From CAWCFV01 sp963794995 (GTDB taxonomy: Bacteria > Actinomycetota > Actinomycetes > JACCUZ01), in contig CAWCFV010000002.1 in the NCBI GenBank assembly GCA_963794995.1, positions 2,418,001 through 2,482,000 on the forward strand: DNA of 64,000 nt, in the 5' to 3' direction. A program made the position numbers and the translations under genes. How positions within the stretch are numbered: position 1 is the first letter of the stretch; every line of letters begins with the position of its first letter. The notes below the pieces were generated by a model that was given only the letters and a program-made list of their open reading frames with translations, did no database searches and was not told where the DNA came from. Below, piece after piece: positions 53,082-62,009 of this stretch.

Positions 53082-54251
53082 GTGCCCGAAGACCTCGACG
53101 GTGCCCTGCTGCAGGTGCGCCGACTGCTGCTCGACCCCGACGTGCTGGTGCGCGCCGTGGCGGCCGGCAAGCGCCGGTCCGCGGTCCCGGACTGGCGGCG
53201 GGTCGAGCTGCGTCCCGTCGACCTCAAGGAGGGCCGTCACCTGCAGGTCGTGACCTACGACGACCGGCAGGCCACCACCAGCAACCAGGCCTACGGCGAG
53301 CAGGCCGCGGCGGAGGTCGACGCGCTGCTCGCGCAGCCGTTCGGCAACTGGCACGTGCGCACCACGAGCGAGACCGTGCAGCTGCGGGTCACCAAGAAGG
53401 GGCAGGCCCAGCTGCACCGCACGGCTGACGCCGCGACGCAGAGCACCGGCCACGACCGCGAGGCCCAGCACCTCATCGAGCCGGGGGACCCCCTGTTCCG
53501 CGTGCTCGGGGCCGGCGCCGGGAAGCGTCGGCAGGTCGACGCGTTCCTGCGGGTGCTGCAGTCCGCGGTGGCAGGTGCGGACCTGCCCGCGGACCGGCCG
53601 CTGCACGTCGTCGACCTCGGCTGCGGCAACGCCTACCTCAGCTTCGCGGCCTACCGCTTCCTGGCGCAGGACCGCGACGTCCGGCTGACCGGTGTCGACC
53701 AGCGGCCCGAGATGCGGGAGCGCAACTCCGCCCTCGCCGAGGAGCTCGGCTGGTCGTCCGCGGTGCGGTTCGTCGCCGGCAGCATCGCCGGCAGCGGCGC
53801 CGACCTCGGCGCGGTCGACGTGGTGCTCGCGCTGCACGCCTGCGACACGGCGACCGACGACGCGCTGGCGCAGGCCGTGCACGCCGACGCGACGGTGCTG
53901 CTCGCCTCGCCGTGCTGCCACCACGACCTGCAGCGGCAGATGTCCGCCGCCAGCGCCCCCGCCCCGTACGGCATCGTCGCCCGGCACGGCATCCTGCGCG
54001 AGCGGCTCGGCGACGTGCTCACCGACGCCGTGCGCGCCGCCCTGCTGCGCCGCGTCGGCTACGAGGTCGAGGTCGTGCAGTTCGTGTCGGCGGAGTACAC
54101 GCCGCGCAACACGATGATCCGGGCCGTGCGCGCCGGTGGCCGACCGGCCCGGCCGCGCGCCGACGCGGACTACGACGAGCTGGTGAGCGCCTGGGGCGTC
54201 ACCCCGCACCTGCAGACGCTGCTCGCCGACGACCTTGCCGGCCGCGGCTAG
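53082..54251 (+). CDS. SAM-dependent methyltransferase with N-terminal extension
   Basis: 389 residues. Residues 1-165 form an extra domain with DWRRVELRPVDLKEGRHLQVVTYD and NWHVRTTSETVQLRVTKKG. The methyltransferase core starts VVDLGCGNAYLSFAAYRFL near residue 170 and has ALHACDTATDDAL and LLASPCCHHDLQRQ, as in the Methyltransf_32-like group of proteins acting on rRNA, tRNA or glutathione-related substrates. No substrate can be assigned. The GTG at 53082 follows the MFS stop closely, and its 3' end overlaps the next gene by 17 nt. Confidence 0.84.
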   Translation: MPEDLDGALLQVRRLLLDPDVLVRAVAAGKRRSAVPDWRRVELRPVDLKEGRHLQVVTYDDRQATTSNQAYGEQAAAEVDALLAQPFGNWHVRTTSETVQLRVTKKGQAQLHRTADAATQSTGHDREAQHLIEPGDPLFRVLGAGAGKRRQVDAFLRVLQSAVAGADLPADRPLHVVDLGCGNAYLSFAAYRFLAQDRDVRLTGVDQRPEMRERNSALAEELGWSSAVRFVAGSIAGSGADLGAVDVVLALHACDTATDDALAQAVHADATVLLASPCCHHDLQRQMSAASAPAPYGIVARHGILRERLGDVLTDAVRAALLRRVGYEVEVVQFVSAEYTPRNTMIRAVRAGGRPARPRADADYDELVSAWGVTPHLQTLLADDLAGRG

Positions 54252-55212
54252 CGCGGTCGCCGCGGCGGTGGCAGCCGGGCTGCTGCTCGCCGCGCCGGCG
54301 CAGGTGGTGCTCACCATCCAGGACCCGTCGCTCGACGAGTCCAGCGGCCTCGCCGTCTCGGCCCTGCACCGCCGCACCGTGTGGACCCACGACGACGGGG
54401 GCACGGTGGCGCAGGTCGTGGCGCTGGACCGCCGGGGTGCCACCGCCGCGACCGTGACCCTCGCCGGCATCGACCCGTACGACCCGGAGGCGCTGGCGCC
54501 GGGGCCCGGGCCCGGCGGGGCCCCCGCGCTGTACCTCGGCGACATCGGCGACAACCTGCGCACCCGACCCGACGTCTCGGTGTTCCGGTTCGACGAGCCC
54601 GCCGTCCTCTCGGACGCCACCGTCCCGGCGACCTGGTACCGGTTCACCTACCCCGACGGTCCGCACGACGCGGAGGCGCTGCTGGTGGGGCCGGACGGCA
54701 GGATCTGGGTCGCGACCAAGGGGATCTCCGGGCAGGGCCTCTACCGCGCCCCGCGCCGCCTCGTCCCGCAGGAGCAGGGGACCAACCGGCTGACCCGGGT
54801 GTCGAGGGTGCCGTCCCTCGTGACCGACGGTGCCTTCCTGCCGGACGGACGCTTCGTCCTGCGCACGTACACCTCGGTGTTCCTCTACGACCGCCCGGGC
54901 CACCTCGTGGCCCGCGCCGAGCTGCCGCCGCAGCCGCAGGGGGAGTCGGTGGCCGCCGACGGGGACCGGCTGCTGGTCGGCAGCGAGGGGGTGGGCTCCC
55001 AGGTGCTGGCCGTCGCGGTGCCGGCGGCGCCGTCCGCGCCGTCCGGGGCCCCGCCGGCGTCCGGGGCCCCGCCGGCGGAGGCGGATGCCGGCTCGGGCGT
55101 CGTGCCCGGCGGCCTGCCGGCGCGCGTCGAGTACCTCGCCGGGGCGGCGGCGGGGCTCGCCCTGGTGGCCGGACTCGTCCTGGCACGCCGACGCCACCGG
55201 CGCGAGGACTGA
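54235..55212 (+). CDS. Secreted or membrane-anchored beta-propeller-like protein
   Basis: 325 residues from a TTG start. An Ala/Leu-rich signal peptide (1-25) is followed by repeats such as SSGLAVSALHRRTVWTHDDGG, ALYLGDIGDNLRTRPDVSVFRF and DAEALLVGPDGRIWVATKG, typical of six- or seven-bladed propellers of the NHL/SdiA-regulated type. A Pro/Ala-rich linker and a C-terminal helix with LARRRHRRED suggest anchoring in the membrane with the propeller outside. It overlaps the methyltransferase gene. The function is unknown. A GTG at about 54268 would shorten the signal peptide, so TTG is preferred. Confidence 0.72.
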   Translation: MPAAASAVAAAVAAGLLLAAPAQVVLTIQDPSLDESSGLAVSALHRRTVWTHDDGGTVAQVVALDRRGATAATVTLAGIDPYDPEALAPGPGPGGAPALYLGDIGDNLRTRPDVSVFRFDEPAVLSDATVPATWYRFTYPDGPHDAEALLVGPDGRIWVATKGISGQGLYRAPRRLVPQEQGTNRLTRVSRVPSLVTDGAFLPDGRFVLRTYTSVFLYDRPGHLVARAELPPQPQGESVAADGDRLLVGSEGVGSQVLAVAVPAAPSAPSGAPPASGAPPAEADAGSGVVPGGLPARVEYLAGAAAGLALVAGLVLARRRHRRED

Positions 55213-55252
55213 TCGGCCGGCGGCGTCGGTGCTGCGGTCAGGCCGGCGCGGC

Positions 55253-56419
55253 TCAGCCCGCCACTCTGAGGCCGGGCGCCGCCGTCGCCGCCGCCGGGGC
55301 GAGTCGGATGCCGACCGCGGCCACCACGATCAGCGCCGGGACCACCAGCATCGCGGTGTGGATGCTGGTGGCGTCCGCCAGCGCGCCCAGGCCGAACGGG
55401 CCGGCGCCGGAGGCCAGCGCGGCGCCGAGCCCGGCCCGGGCCGAGGCGCGGTCGGGCTGGCCGTCGGACGCCGAGATCGCGCGAGCCAGCCCGAGCGGGA
55501 AGTAGAGCGCGACGCCGAGCCCGCAGGCCAGCAGACCGGTCACCGCGAGGACCGGCTCCCGGCTCAGCCAGAAGAGCAGGAAGCCCGCGGCGTTGAGCAG
55601 GAGCGCGCCGTAGAGCAGCCGGTCCACCCGTATCCGCAGGGCGAGGCGGCCGCCCACGGCCCGGCCGACGAACATGCCTCCGACGAACGCGGTCACCGCT
55701 GCGGCCGCCGCCGCCGCGCTGATCCCGGTGCGCTGGCGCAGCAGGTCGCTGGACCACAGGATCAGGCAGAACTCGACACCGATGCCGGCGGTCACGACCA
55801 CCCAGGCGACCCAGAACCGACCGCTCAGCCGGGCGGCGCGCCGGTCACCGCGCCGTGGCCCGCGGTCGGTGAGCGGCGGGACGGACCGGGACACGAGGGC
55901 CAGCACGACGACGACAGGGAGCAGGACGAGCATCGCCGGACGCCACGACCCCAGGGCCACCGCCGCACCCACCGCCAGCGGTGAGACCGCGCCGACACCG
56001 GCCGCGACCGCGTTCGCCTCGGTGATGGCTGCCGGGCCGTTCGGCCCGTGCACGGCGGTGAGCACGGTCGAGCTGCAGGTGACGACGAAGGAGCCGCCCA
56101 AGGAGCAGAGCAACGTCCCGCCCAGGGTGGCCGGCAGGGCACTGCCCAGGGTCAGGACCGCGATCCCGGCACTGAGCATCGCCAGGCCGGTCCAGATGAC
56201 GGCGACCCGGCCGATCAGCGAGACGAGGTGCGCGACCACCAGCGCGCTGGCCAGGGCGCCGACCGCGAGCGCCGTCCCGTGCAGCCCACCCACCGTGCGG
56301 CTGAAGTCCAGCTCGTCGCGGATCAGGTTGAGTGCGGGACCGAAGCCGTAGATGAACCAGCCGTAGACCCCGAGCTGCGCGTAGGTCAGCCAGGTTCGTC
56401 CGTCACGCTCCAGCCTCAC
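55253..56419 (-). CDS. MFS transporter
   Basis: 388 residues with 12 membrane segments. It begins RTWLTYAQLGVYGWFIYGFGPALNLIRDELDFSRTVGGLHGTALAVGAL, typical of a small actinobacterial MFS group resembling cyanate or nitrate permeases. The GTG at 56419 is 10 nt after the serC stop, so it may be read from the serC promoter. No regulator is adjacent and the substrate is unknown. Confidence 0.86.
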   Translation of the reverse strand: MRLERDGRTWLTYAQLGVYGWFIYGFGPALNLIRDELDFSRTVGGLHGTALAVGALASALVVAHLVSLIGRVAVIWTGLAMLSAGIAVLTLGSALPATLGGTLLCSLGGSFVVTCSSTVLTAVHGPNGPAAITEANAVAAGVGAVSPLAVGAAVALGSWRPAMLVLLPVVVVLALVSRSVPPLTDRGPRRGDRRAARLSGRFWVAWVVVTAGIGVEFCLILWSSDLLRQRTGISAAAAAAAVTAFVGGMFVGRAVGGRLALRIRVDRLLYGALLLNAAGFLLFWLSREPVLAVTGLLACGLGVALYFPLGLARAISASDGQPDRASARAGLGAALASGAGPFGLGALADATSIHTAMLVVPALIVVAAVGIRLAPAAATAAPGLRVAG

Positions 56420-56429
56420 CGCCGAGACG

Positions 56430-57548
56430 TCACAGGGCGGCGACGACGTGGTCGATGCACGCGGTGAGCGCCTCGACGTCGTCGGGGTCGACCGCCGGGA
56501 ACATCGCGATCCGCAGCTGGTTGCGGCCGAGCTTGCGGTACGGCTCGGTGTCGAGGATCCCGTTGGCGCGCAGCACCTTCGCGACCGCTGACGCGTCGAC
56601 CTCGTCGGCGAGGTCGATGGTGCCGACGACCGCCGACCGGGCGGCCGGGTCGGTCACGAACGGCGTGGCGTACTCCGACTTGTCCGCCCAGGTGTAGAGC
56701 CGGCCGCTGGAGTCGGCGGTGCGCTCGGTCGTCCATGCCAGGCCGCCCTGTGCGGCGAACCAGTCGAGCTGGTCGGCGAGGAGGAACAGCGTGGCCAGCG
56801 CCGGGGTGTTGTAGGTCTGGTCGAGCCGGGAGTTGTCGATCGCGATCTGCAGGTCGCTGAACGCGGGGACCCACCGGCCGGTGGCCTGCACCTGGTCGAC
56901 CCGCTCGACCGCGGCCGGCGACATCACGGCCAGCCAGAGACCGCCGTCGCTCGCGAACGACTTCTGCGGCGCGAAGTAGTAGACGTCGGTCTCGGCGATG
57001 TCGACCGGCAGCCCACCGGCGCCGCTGGTGGCGTCGACCAGGACCAGCGCGCCGTCGTCGGCGCCCTCGACCCGGCGCAGCGGCATCGCGACGCCGGTGG
57101 ACGTCTCGTTGTGGGTCAGGGCGTAGGCGTCGACACCCGGCTCCGGGCGGGGCAGCGGGTGGGTGCCCGGCTCGCTCGACACCACGCTCGGGTCGGCGAG
57201 GAACGGCGCGGCCCGGGTCGCGGCGGCGAACTTCGAGGAGAACTCGCCGAAGACCAGGTGCTGCGACCGCTCGCGCACCAGGTTGAGCACCGCGATGTCC
57301 CAGAAGGCGGTGGTCCCACCGTTGCCGAGCACCACCTCGTACCCGTCCGGCAGCGAGAACAGGTCGCTGAGCCCGGCGCGCACCCGGCCGACCACGCTCC
57401 TCACCGCCTTCTGCCGGTGCGAGGTGCCGAGGTACGACGTGCCGCTCGCCGCCAGCGCCGCCAGCGCCTCCGGGCGGACCTTGGACGGGCCGGAGCCGAA
57501 GCGTCCGTCACGGGGCCTGATGTTCTCCGGGATCAGGATGTCGCTCAC
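56430..57548 (-). CDS. serC: Phosphoserine aminotransferase SerC
   Basis: 372 residues, the long actinobacterial type. FGSGPSKVRPEAL opens the protein, HNETSTGVAMP and VDATSGAGGLP line the cofactor pocket (Asp172), and Lys196 in FAPQKSFASDGG binds PLP. It converts 3-phosphohydroxypyruvate and glutamate to phosphoserine, and may also serve PLP synthesis. TACGCT lies exactly six bases before the GTG, so the transcript is probably leaderless. Citrate synthase 2 and the PLP enzyme pdxH are the next upstream genes. Confidence 0.96.
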   Translation of the reverse strand: MSDILIPENIRPRDGRFGSGPSKVRPEALAALAASGTSYLGTSHRQKAVRSVVGRVRAGLSDLFSLPDGYEVVLGNGGTTAFWDIAVLNLVRERSQHLVFGEFSSKFAAATRAAPFLADPSVVSSEPGTHPLPRPEPGVDAYALTHNETSTGVAMPLRRVEGADDGALVLVDATSGAGGLPVDIAETDVYYFAPQKSFASDGGLWLAVMSPAAVERVDQVQATGRWVPAFSDLQIAIDNSRLDQTYNTPALATLFLLADQLDWFAAQGGLAWTTERTADSSGRLYTWADKSEYATPFVTDPAARSAVVGTIDLADEVDASAVAKVLRANGILDTEPYRKLGRNQLRIAMFPAVDPDDVEALTACIDHVVAAL

Positions 57549-57554
57549 CGGGCC

Positions 57555-57560
57555 AGCGTA
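57555..57560 (-). promoter_or_regulatory. -10 element of serC, leaderless arrangement
   Basis: TACGCT on the minus strand, 6 nt before the GTG at 57548. Confidence 0.5.
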
Positions 57561-57621
57561 GGCGCGGCGTCGGGACGTCGCCCGGTCGCCCGTTCTCCGA
57601 GACCACGGCCCGGGGAAGGGG

Positions 57622-58731
57622 TCAGCCGGCCCAGCCCTTGACGGCGTCCGGGGTGCGGGGGCCCTCGCCGACGTACCGCGCGGACGGCCGGATCAGCCGG
57701 CCGGTGCGCTTCTGCTCCAGGATGTGCGCGGACCAGCCGGCGGTGCGCGCGCAGGTGAACATCGGCGTGAACATGTGCGGCGGCACCTCGGCGAAGTCGA
57801 GGACGACGGCTGCCCAGAACTCGACGTTGGTCTCGAGGACGCGGTCCGGGCGCCGCGAGCGCAGCTCTTCCAGTGCCGCCTTCTCCAGCGCCGCGGCGAT
57901 CTCGTAGCGGGGGGCGCCGAGCTCCTGGGCGGTACGGCGCAGGACGCGGGCCCGCGGGTCCTCGGCCCGGTAGACCCGGTGGCCGAAGCCCATCAGCCGC
58001 TCGCCGCGGTCCAGCACGCCCTTGACGTACGCGTTCGCGTCGCCGGTGCGCTCGACGCCGTCGAGCATGTGCAGCACCCGCGAGGGCGCGCCGCCGTGCA
58101 GCGGGCCGGACATGGCCCCGACCGCGCCGGACAGGCAGGCCGCCACGTCGGCGCCGGTCGACGCGATCACCCGCGCGGTGAACGTCGAGGCGTTCATGCC
58201 GTGCTCGGCGGCGGAGATCCAGTACGCGTCGACGGCCTGCACGTGCCGGGGGTCGGGCTCGCCCCGCCAGCGGATCATGAACCGCTCGACGATGCTGCGG
58301 GCCTTGTCGACCTCGGACTGCGGCACCATCGGCAGTCCCTGGCCGCGGGCAGACTGCGCGACGAACGACAGGGCCATCACCGACGCGCGGGCCAGGTTGT
58401 CGCGCGCCTCGGCGGCGTCGATGTCGAGCAGCTGCCGGAACCCCCACGCGGGCGCGAGCATGGCGAGCGCCGACTGCACGTCCACCCGGACGTCGCCGGA
58501 GTGGACCGGCAGCGGGAACGGCTCGGCGGGCGGCAGGCCGGGGTTGACCTGGTTGTCGACGAGCAGGCCCCAGACGTTGCCGAAGGAGACCTTGCCGGCG
58601 AGGTCCTCGATGTCGACGCCGCGGTAGCGCAGCGAGCCGCCTTCCTTGTCCGGCTCCGCGATCTCGGTCTCGAAGGCGATGACGCCTTCCAGGCCGGGCT
58701 TGAAGTCGGGGTCACTGGTGGCGGAGGTCAT
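57622..58731 (-). CDS. citA: Citrate synthase 2
   Basis: 369 residues, the type II-like short citrate synthase of actinobacteria (M. tuberculosis CitA). His177 (AEHGMNASTF), His212 (GPLHGGAP) and His251 (GFGHRVYR) occupy the active-site positions. The usual catalytic Asp is Glu304 here (LETNVEFW), which I believe is normal for this group. It condenses oxaloacetate with acetyl-CoA, or possibly propionyl-CoA. GAGGAGC precedes the ATG. It is divergent from pdxH across 197 nt. Confidence 0.94.
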   Translation of the reverse strand: MTSATSDPDFKPGLEGVIAFETEIAEPDKEGGSLRYRGVDIEDLAGKVSFGNVWGLLVDNQVNPGLPPAEPFPLPVHSGDVRVDVQSALAMLAPAWGFRQLLDIDAAEARDNLARASVMALSFVAQSARGQGLPMVPQSEVDKARSIVERFMIRWRGEPDPRHVQAVDAYWISAAEHGMNASTFTARVIASTGADVAACLSGAVGAMSGPLHGGAPSRVLHMLDGVERTGDANAYVKGVLDRGERLMGFGHRVYRAEDPRARVLRRTAQELGAPRYEIAAALEKAALEELRSRRPDRVLETNVEFWAAVVLDFAEVPPHMFTPMFTCARTAGWSAHILEQKRTGRLIRPSARYVGEGPRTPDAVKGWAG

Positions 58732-58928
58732 GGATCGGTGCTCCTCGCTGCGCGGCGCTGGTGTCGGCCGGGCGTCGGTGCGGTGTCGTGCAGGGCAGGG
58801 TCGGGCCCCGAGGGGACTCGGCTGACTCGTCGGGACGGGCTCGTACGAGGGAACCGGGAAGCATTCTGACCCGATCGGGGCGCTGCTGTCGCCTCGGGGC
58901 GTACGGGCGCCGTGGCAGGGTGAGGACC

Positions 58929-59597
58929 GTGCAGGGTCCCGGAGCGCCCGCGCCGGGGCCGGACCCGGCGGCCATGCGGCGCGCGTACGAGCAGGTCGGC
59001 GTCGACGTCGACGACCTCGGCCCGGACCCCGTGTCGGCATTCAGCCGGTGGTTCGCGGACGTCGCCGGTGCCGGGGTCGTCGAGCCGAACGCGATGGTCC
59101 TGGCCACGGTGGCGGCCGACGGCACGCCGTCGGCACGCACGGTGCTGCTCAAGGGCTACGGCGGCGACGGCCTGCGGTTCTTCACCAACCTCGGGTCGGA
59201 CAAGGCCGCCGACCTCGCCGTCGACCCGCGCTGCGCCCTGGTCTTCCCGTGGCACGCCGTGTCGCGGCAGGTGCGGGTCAGCGGGACGGCCGAGCCGCTG
59301 CCGAGGGGCGAGGCGGAGGCGTACTTCGCGAGCCGGCCGCGGGACTCGCAGCTGGGGGCGTGGGCCAGCCGGCAGTCGTCGGTGGTGGCCTCGCGGGCCG
59401 AGCTCGACGCCGCGTTCGCGCAGGCGGCGGCCCGCTTCCCGGCCGAGGTGCCGCTGCCGCCGGGGTGGGGCGGGTTCCTCGTGGTCCCCGTGGCGTGGGA
59501 GTTCTGGGCCGGCCGCACCGGCCGCCTGCACGACCGGCTGCGCTACCGCCGGTCCCCCGACTCCGGCGCCTGGACCCTCGAGCGCCTCGCCCCCTGA
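58929..59597 (+). CDS. pdxH: Pyridoxamine 5'-phosphate oxidase PdxH
   Basis: 222 residues. FMN-binding blocks NAMVLATVAADGTPSARTVLLKGYGGDGLRFFTN and RQVRVSGTAEPL, and the C-terminal WEFWAGRTGRLHDRLRYRR with the PLP-binding Arg-x-His region, identify PdxH. It oxidises PNP/PMP to PLP, the cofactor of nearby SerC. The GTG at 58929 has GTGAGGA upstream; ATG 58974 would lose 15 N-terminal residues. Two copies of repeat B follow the stop. Confidence 0.95.
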   Translation: MQGPGAPAPGPDPAAMRRAYEQVGVDVDDLGPDPVSAFSRWFADVAGAGVVEPNAMVLATVAADGTPSARTVLLKGYGGDGLRFFTNLGSDKAADLAVDPRCALVFPWHAVSRQVRVSGTAEPLPRGEAEAYFASRPRDSQLGAWASRQSSVVASRAELDAAFAQAAARFPAEVPLPPGWGGFLVVPVAWEFWAGRTGRLHDRLRYRRSPDSGAWTLERLAP

Positions 59598-59628
59598 CCC
59601 CCACCCACCACCCACACCCACCCCCGCG

Positions 59629-59716
59629 GGTTGATCACGTGCACGTGCGCTGCCGCCGCCGTACGTGGCGTGTGTGCCGCGTCCGGCTCCGGTTCGCCAC
59701 GTCCACGTGATCAACC
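59629..59716 (+). repeat. Palindromic intergenic repeat family B, copy 1 (88 nt)
   Basis: Ends GGTTGATCACGTG and CACGTGATCAACC pair perfectly over 13 bp; the centre is a GC-rich non-palindromic core with GTACGTGGCGTGTGTGCCGC. It is identical over all 88 nt to the copy at 59772-59859 and also shares CCCCGCG to its left. It begins 32 nt after the pdxH stop. Confidence 0.85.
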
Positions 59717-59771
59717 ACCGCAAGGTGGGGGGGCCGGCCCAACCCCAACCACCCCCACCCCACGCCCCGCG

Positions 59772-59859
59772 GGTTGATCACGTGCACGTGCGCTGCCGCC
59801 GCCGTACGTGGCGTGTGTGCCGCGTCCGGCTCCGGTTCGCCACGTCCACGTGATCAACC
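59772..59859 (+). repeat. Palindromic intergenic repeat family B, copy 2 (88 nt)
   Basis: An exact duplicate of 59629-59716 in the same orientation, separated by 55 nt of C-rich and G-rich filler. Such perfect identity between tandem copies implies a recent duplication or ongoing conversion. Confidence 0.85.
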
Positions 59860-59881
59860 GGTGGAGGGTGGGGAGATGCAG

Positions 59882-59935
59882 CGACCCCCGGGCCGTTGCG
59901 CGGAGGGGACGTGTCCTCCGCCGGCCCGGGGGTCG
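59882..59935. terminator. Long two-stage hairpin between pdxH and the hotdog-protein gene
   Basis: Outer arms CGACCCCCGGGCCG and its exact complement (14 bp), then a TTGC bulge and inner arms GCGGAGG/CCTCCGC (7 bp) around an 8-nt loop. It is very stable and lies midway between convergent genes. A bidirectional terminator is likely; a small structured RNA is possible. Confidence 0.6.
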
Positions 59936-60065
59936 GGTGACTGCCTGGGATTCGCCGGCACGTGGAGCCGGTGATCCGACGGCGTCGGTGCTGCACGTGG
60001 CGCTAGCTGACAGCCACCTCACGCGTCCAAGAAGTACTCAAATCCTCGGATCACCTCCCTTCCGT

Positions 60066-60080
60066 GTACGGAAACCGTAC
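60066..60080 (-). terminator. Small hairpin after the hotdog-protein gene
   Basis: GTACGG-AAA-CCGTAC, perfect 6-bp arms with an AAA loop, 27 nt past the TAA stop of the minus-strand gene. Confidence 0.4.
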
Positions 60081-60106
60081 GACGCGGGGGAGCCGATCAC
60101 AACGGT

Positions 60107-60838
60107 TTACGCCTCGGGTGTCCGCAGGGCGATCCACACCTGCTCGGCGCGGCCGAGGACGCGGCCGTCGGGGTCGTACGCCGCGGTGGCCGCGAACGCC
60201 TTGCGGCCCTCCGTGCGCAGCAGCCGGGCCACGACCACGCACGCCTCGCCGGCCCGCGGCCGGGCGTCGACGGCGGCGGTCATCCGTCCGAGCACCATCG
60301 GGCGGCCCACCGGGTCGCTGGACCACGCGCCCGGGCAGTCGAGGGCCGCCCAGACGAGGTGTGCCGGCAGCGTCCCGTCCGCCTCGGCGAGGTCGTCGCC
60401 GGGGGTCCACGCGGTGGCGACCACGCCGTCCCGGCCCGGCACCCGGCCGGGGCGCAGCCCGAGCCCGTCCGGGGCCGGCCGCGCGGTGCCGCAGACGAAG
60501 CACTCGGGGAAGGGGTGCCCCACCTCCCCGGCGTACCCCTGCATCGCCGAGAGCGCGGTCGCCCGGTCGACCGGCTCCACCACCCGCTCGGACAGCGTCG
60601 CCGGACGGGCCTCGGCGATCACCGCTCCGCCGAAACCGAGGGTCGTGACCCCGGCGTCGGTCGTGCGGACGTCGAGGTCCAGGTCGAGCGGCGGCGGCTG
60701 GCGCAGCGTCACCTCGACCGGTCCGTCGGTGTCGACGAACGCGGCCAGCCGGCCGGAGACGTACCCGCCGTTGCCGCTGCCCGACGGCCCGCAGAACCGG
60801 GACCCGACGACCAGGTTGGGCGCCTCCGTGGTGCTCAT
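60107..60838 (-). CDS. Hotdog-fold thioesterase-like protein
   Basis: 243 residues with features of a double-hotdog actinobacterial family: FCGPSGSGNGGYVSGRLA at the start, PFPECFVCGTARPAPDGL in the middle and HLVWAALDCPGAW, then VLGRAEQVWIAL at the end. The Cys pair in CFVCG and the Asp of WAALDCPG may form the active site. Similar proteins are annotated as putative acyl-CoA thioesterases or dehydratases; the activity is unproven. The ATG overlaps the winged-helix gene stop by 4 nt, so the two are co-translated. Confidence 0.72.
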   Translation of the reverse strand: MSTTEAPNLVVGSRFCGPSGSGNGGYVSGRLAAFVDTDGPVEVTLRQPPPLDLDLDVRTTDAGVTTLGFGGAVIAEARPATLSERVVEPVDRATALSAMQGYAGEVGHPFPECFVCGTARPAPDGLGLRPGRVPGRDGVVATAWTPGDDLAEADGTLPAHLVWAALDCPGAWSSDPVGRPMVLGRMTAAVDARPRAGEACVVVARLLRTEGRKAFAATAAYDPDGRVLGRAEQVWIALRTPEA

Positions 60839-61914
60839 GTCGGCCGAGGGTAGGCCGCCCAGCGACGCGGCACGGCGGCGGCCACCCGCCGGGGCAGGGT
60901 CGTGAACGGGGTGACCTGCGGGACGCCGCCGACCCGCGTCGGTCGCCGCCAGGTGCCCACGGCCGAGCCCGCCGACACGACGGTCGCGAGGAACATCCCG
61001 TTGCCCCCGGGCACGACCCGCGCGCTGTGCTCGGGCGCGACGACGGCGGACCGGTCCGCGTAGCCGAGCACCAGCTCGTCGAAGCCCGGCAGCAGCAGCA
61101 CGCCCAGCGCCTCCCGCCGGCAGCCCTCCAGCCGGGACGGCGTCTCGGGGTCCATGAGGTACGCCTCGCCCCCGACGGTGAGCTCCTCGAGGTCGCCGGA
61201 CGCCGCGGCGGCTGCGCGTCGCGCATCGGTCAGCGTCAGGCCGGTCCACCAGGCGAAGTCGCGCGCGGTGGCCGGGCCGTGGCTGCGGAAGTAGCGCAGC
61301 GCCCACCGCGCGACGGCCCGGTCGCGGTCGTGCGCGGCGTCGTCGGCCGGCCCGGTCGGCACCCACTCGTCGACCAGGACGACGTCCTGGCGGCGGCCGC
61401 GCAGCGGGCCGAGGCAGACGAGGCCCTCGACGGCCAGCGCGCCGAACAGGTGGGCGGCGCGCTGCCCCTCCGTGCTGACCCCTGCCTCCTGCCAGACCGT
61501 CATGAGCGCGTCGCGGGCGATCCGCCCCCCGCCCTGCAGCGTCCGGACGGTCGCGGCGCGCACCGCGTCCAGCGCGGCGTCGTCGATGCCCAGCTCGGCG
61601 CGGCGCCGGGCGGCGGCCGTGGCGACCCGCGGCGGGCCCAGCGCGAGCAGCCAGCGCAGGTCCTCGGCGGCCACCAGGTGCAGCGTCCCGCGCATCGGCC
61701 AGGTCCGCACCACGGCGCCGGAGTCCAGTGCGGCATCCACATCCGGCACCGAGCGGCCGTCGCTGCGGAGGGCGATCGACACGAGCGCGCCGGGGAGGTC
61801 CTGCGCCTGGGTGCAGGTCGCCCACCGCACGGCGTCCGCGGGCGTCGGGTGCGGCTCCCCGGCAAGGCGCTGGGCGGCGACCCGCAGCAGGGCCAGCTCC
61901 CGCCGGCCGATCAC
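60835..61914 (-). CDS. Winged-helix DNA-binding domain protein (HTH_42/AlkZ-like)
   Basis: 359 residues. The start LALLRVAAQRLAGEP is followed by WATCTQAQDLPGALVSIALRSDGRSV, the region RTWPMRGTLHLVAAEDLRWLLAL, and ALRYFRSHGPATARDFAWWTGL. This is the HTH_42 arrangement of winged helices found in AlkZ and YcaQ DNA glycosylases. The Q-x-Q/Q-x-D catalytic motif of AlkZ is only partly visible (QAQD), so repair activity is possible but not certain. It overlaps the hotdog gene and diverges from the IdeR gene across 95 nt. Confidence 0.8.
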   Translation of the reverse strand: MIGRRELALLRVAAQRLAGEPHPTPADAVRWATCTQAQDLPGALVSIALRSDGRSVPDVDAALDSGAVVRTWPMRGTLHLVAAEDLRWLLALGPPRVATAAARRRAELGIDDAALDAVRAATVRTLQGGGRIARDALMTVWQEAGVSTEGQRAAHLFGALAVEGLVCLGPLRGRRQDVVLVDEWVPTGPADDAAHDRDRAVARWALRYFRSHGPATARDFAWWTGLTLTDARRAAAAASGDLEELTVGGEAYLMDPETPSRLEGCRREALGVLLLPGFDELVLGYADRSAVVAPEHSARVVPGGNGMFLATVVSAGSAVGTWRRPTRVGGVPQVTPFTTLPRRVAAAVPRRWAAYPRPT

Positions 61915-62009
61915 CGGGCAGCCAGCGGCTCGGGCGGCACGGGCGGCCGGGGCGGCTCGAGGCCCGCCCGGCCGGTGGCACGGGGGCGGCGGGTGGTCAC
62001 GGTGCCAGA

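Noticed and set aside
59629..59859. A short insertion sequence or CRISPR-like array
   Set aside because: Only two 88-nt copies with no transposase, no spacers of uniform size and no cas genes; classed as palindromic repeats.
60048..60058. GGATCACCTCC, identical to the conserved 3' end of 16S rRNA
   Set aside because: The surrounding bases do not match 16S helix 45 or any rRNA; an 11-base match alone is not an rRNA gene or fragment.
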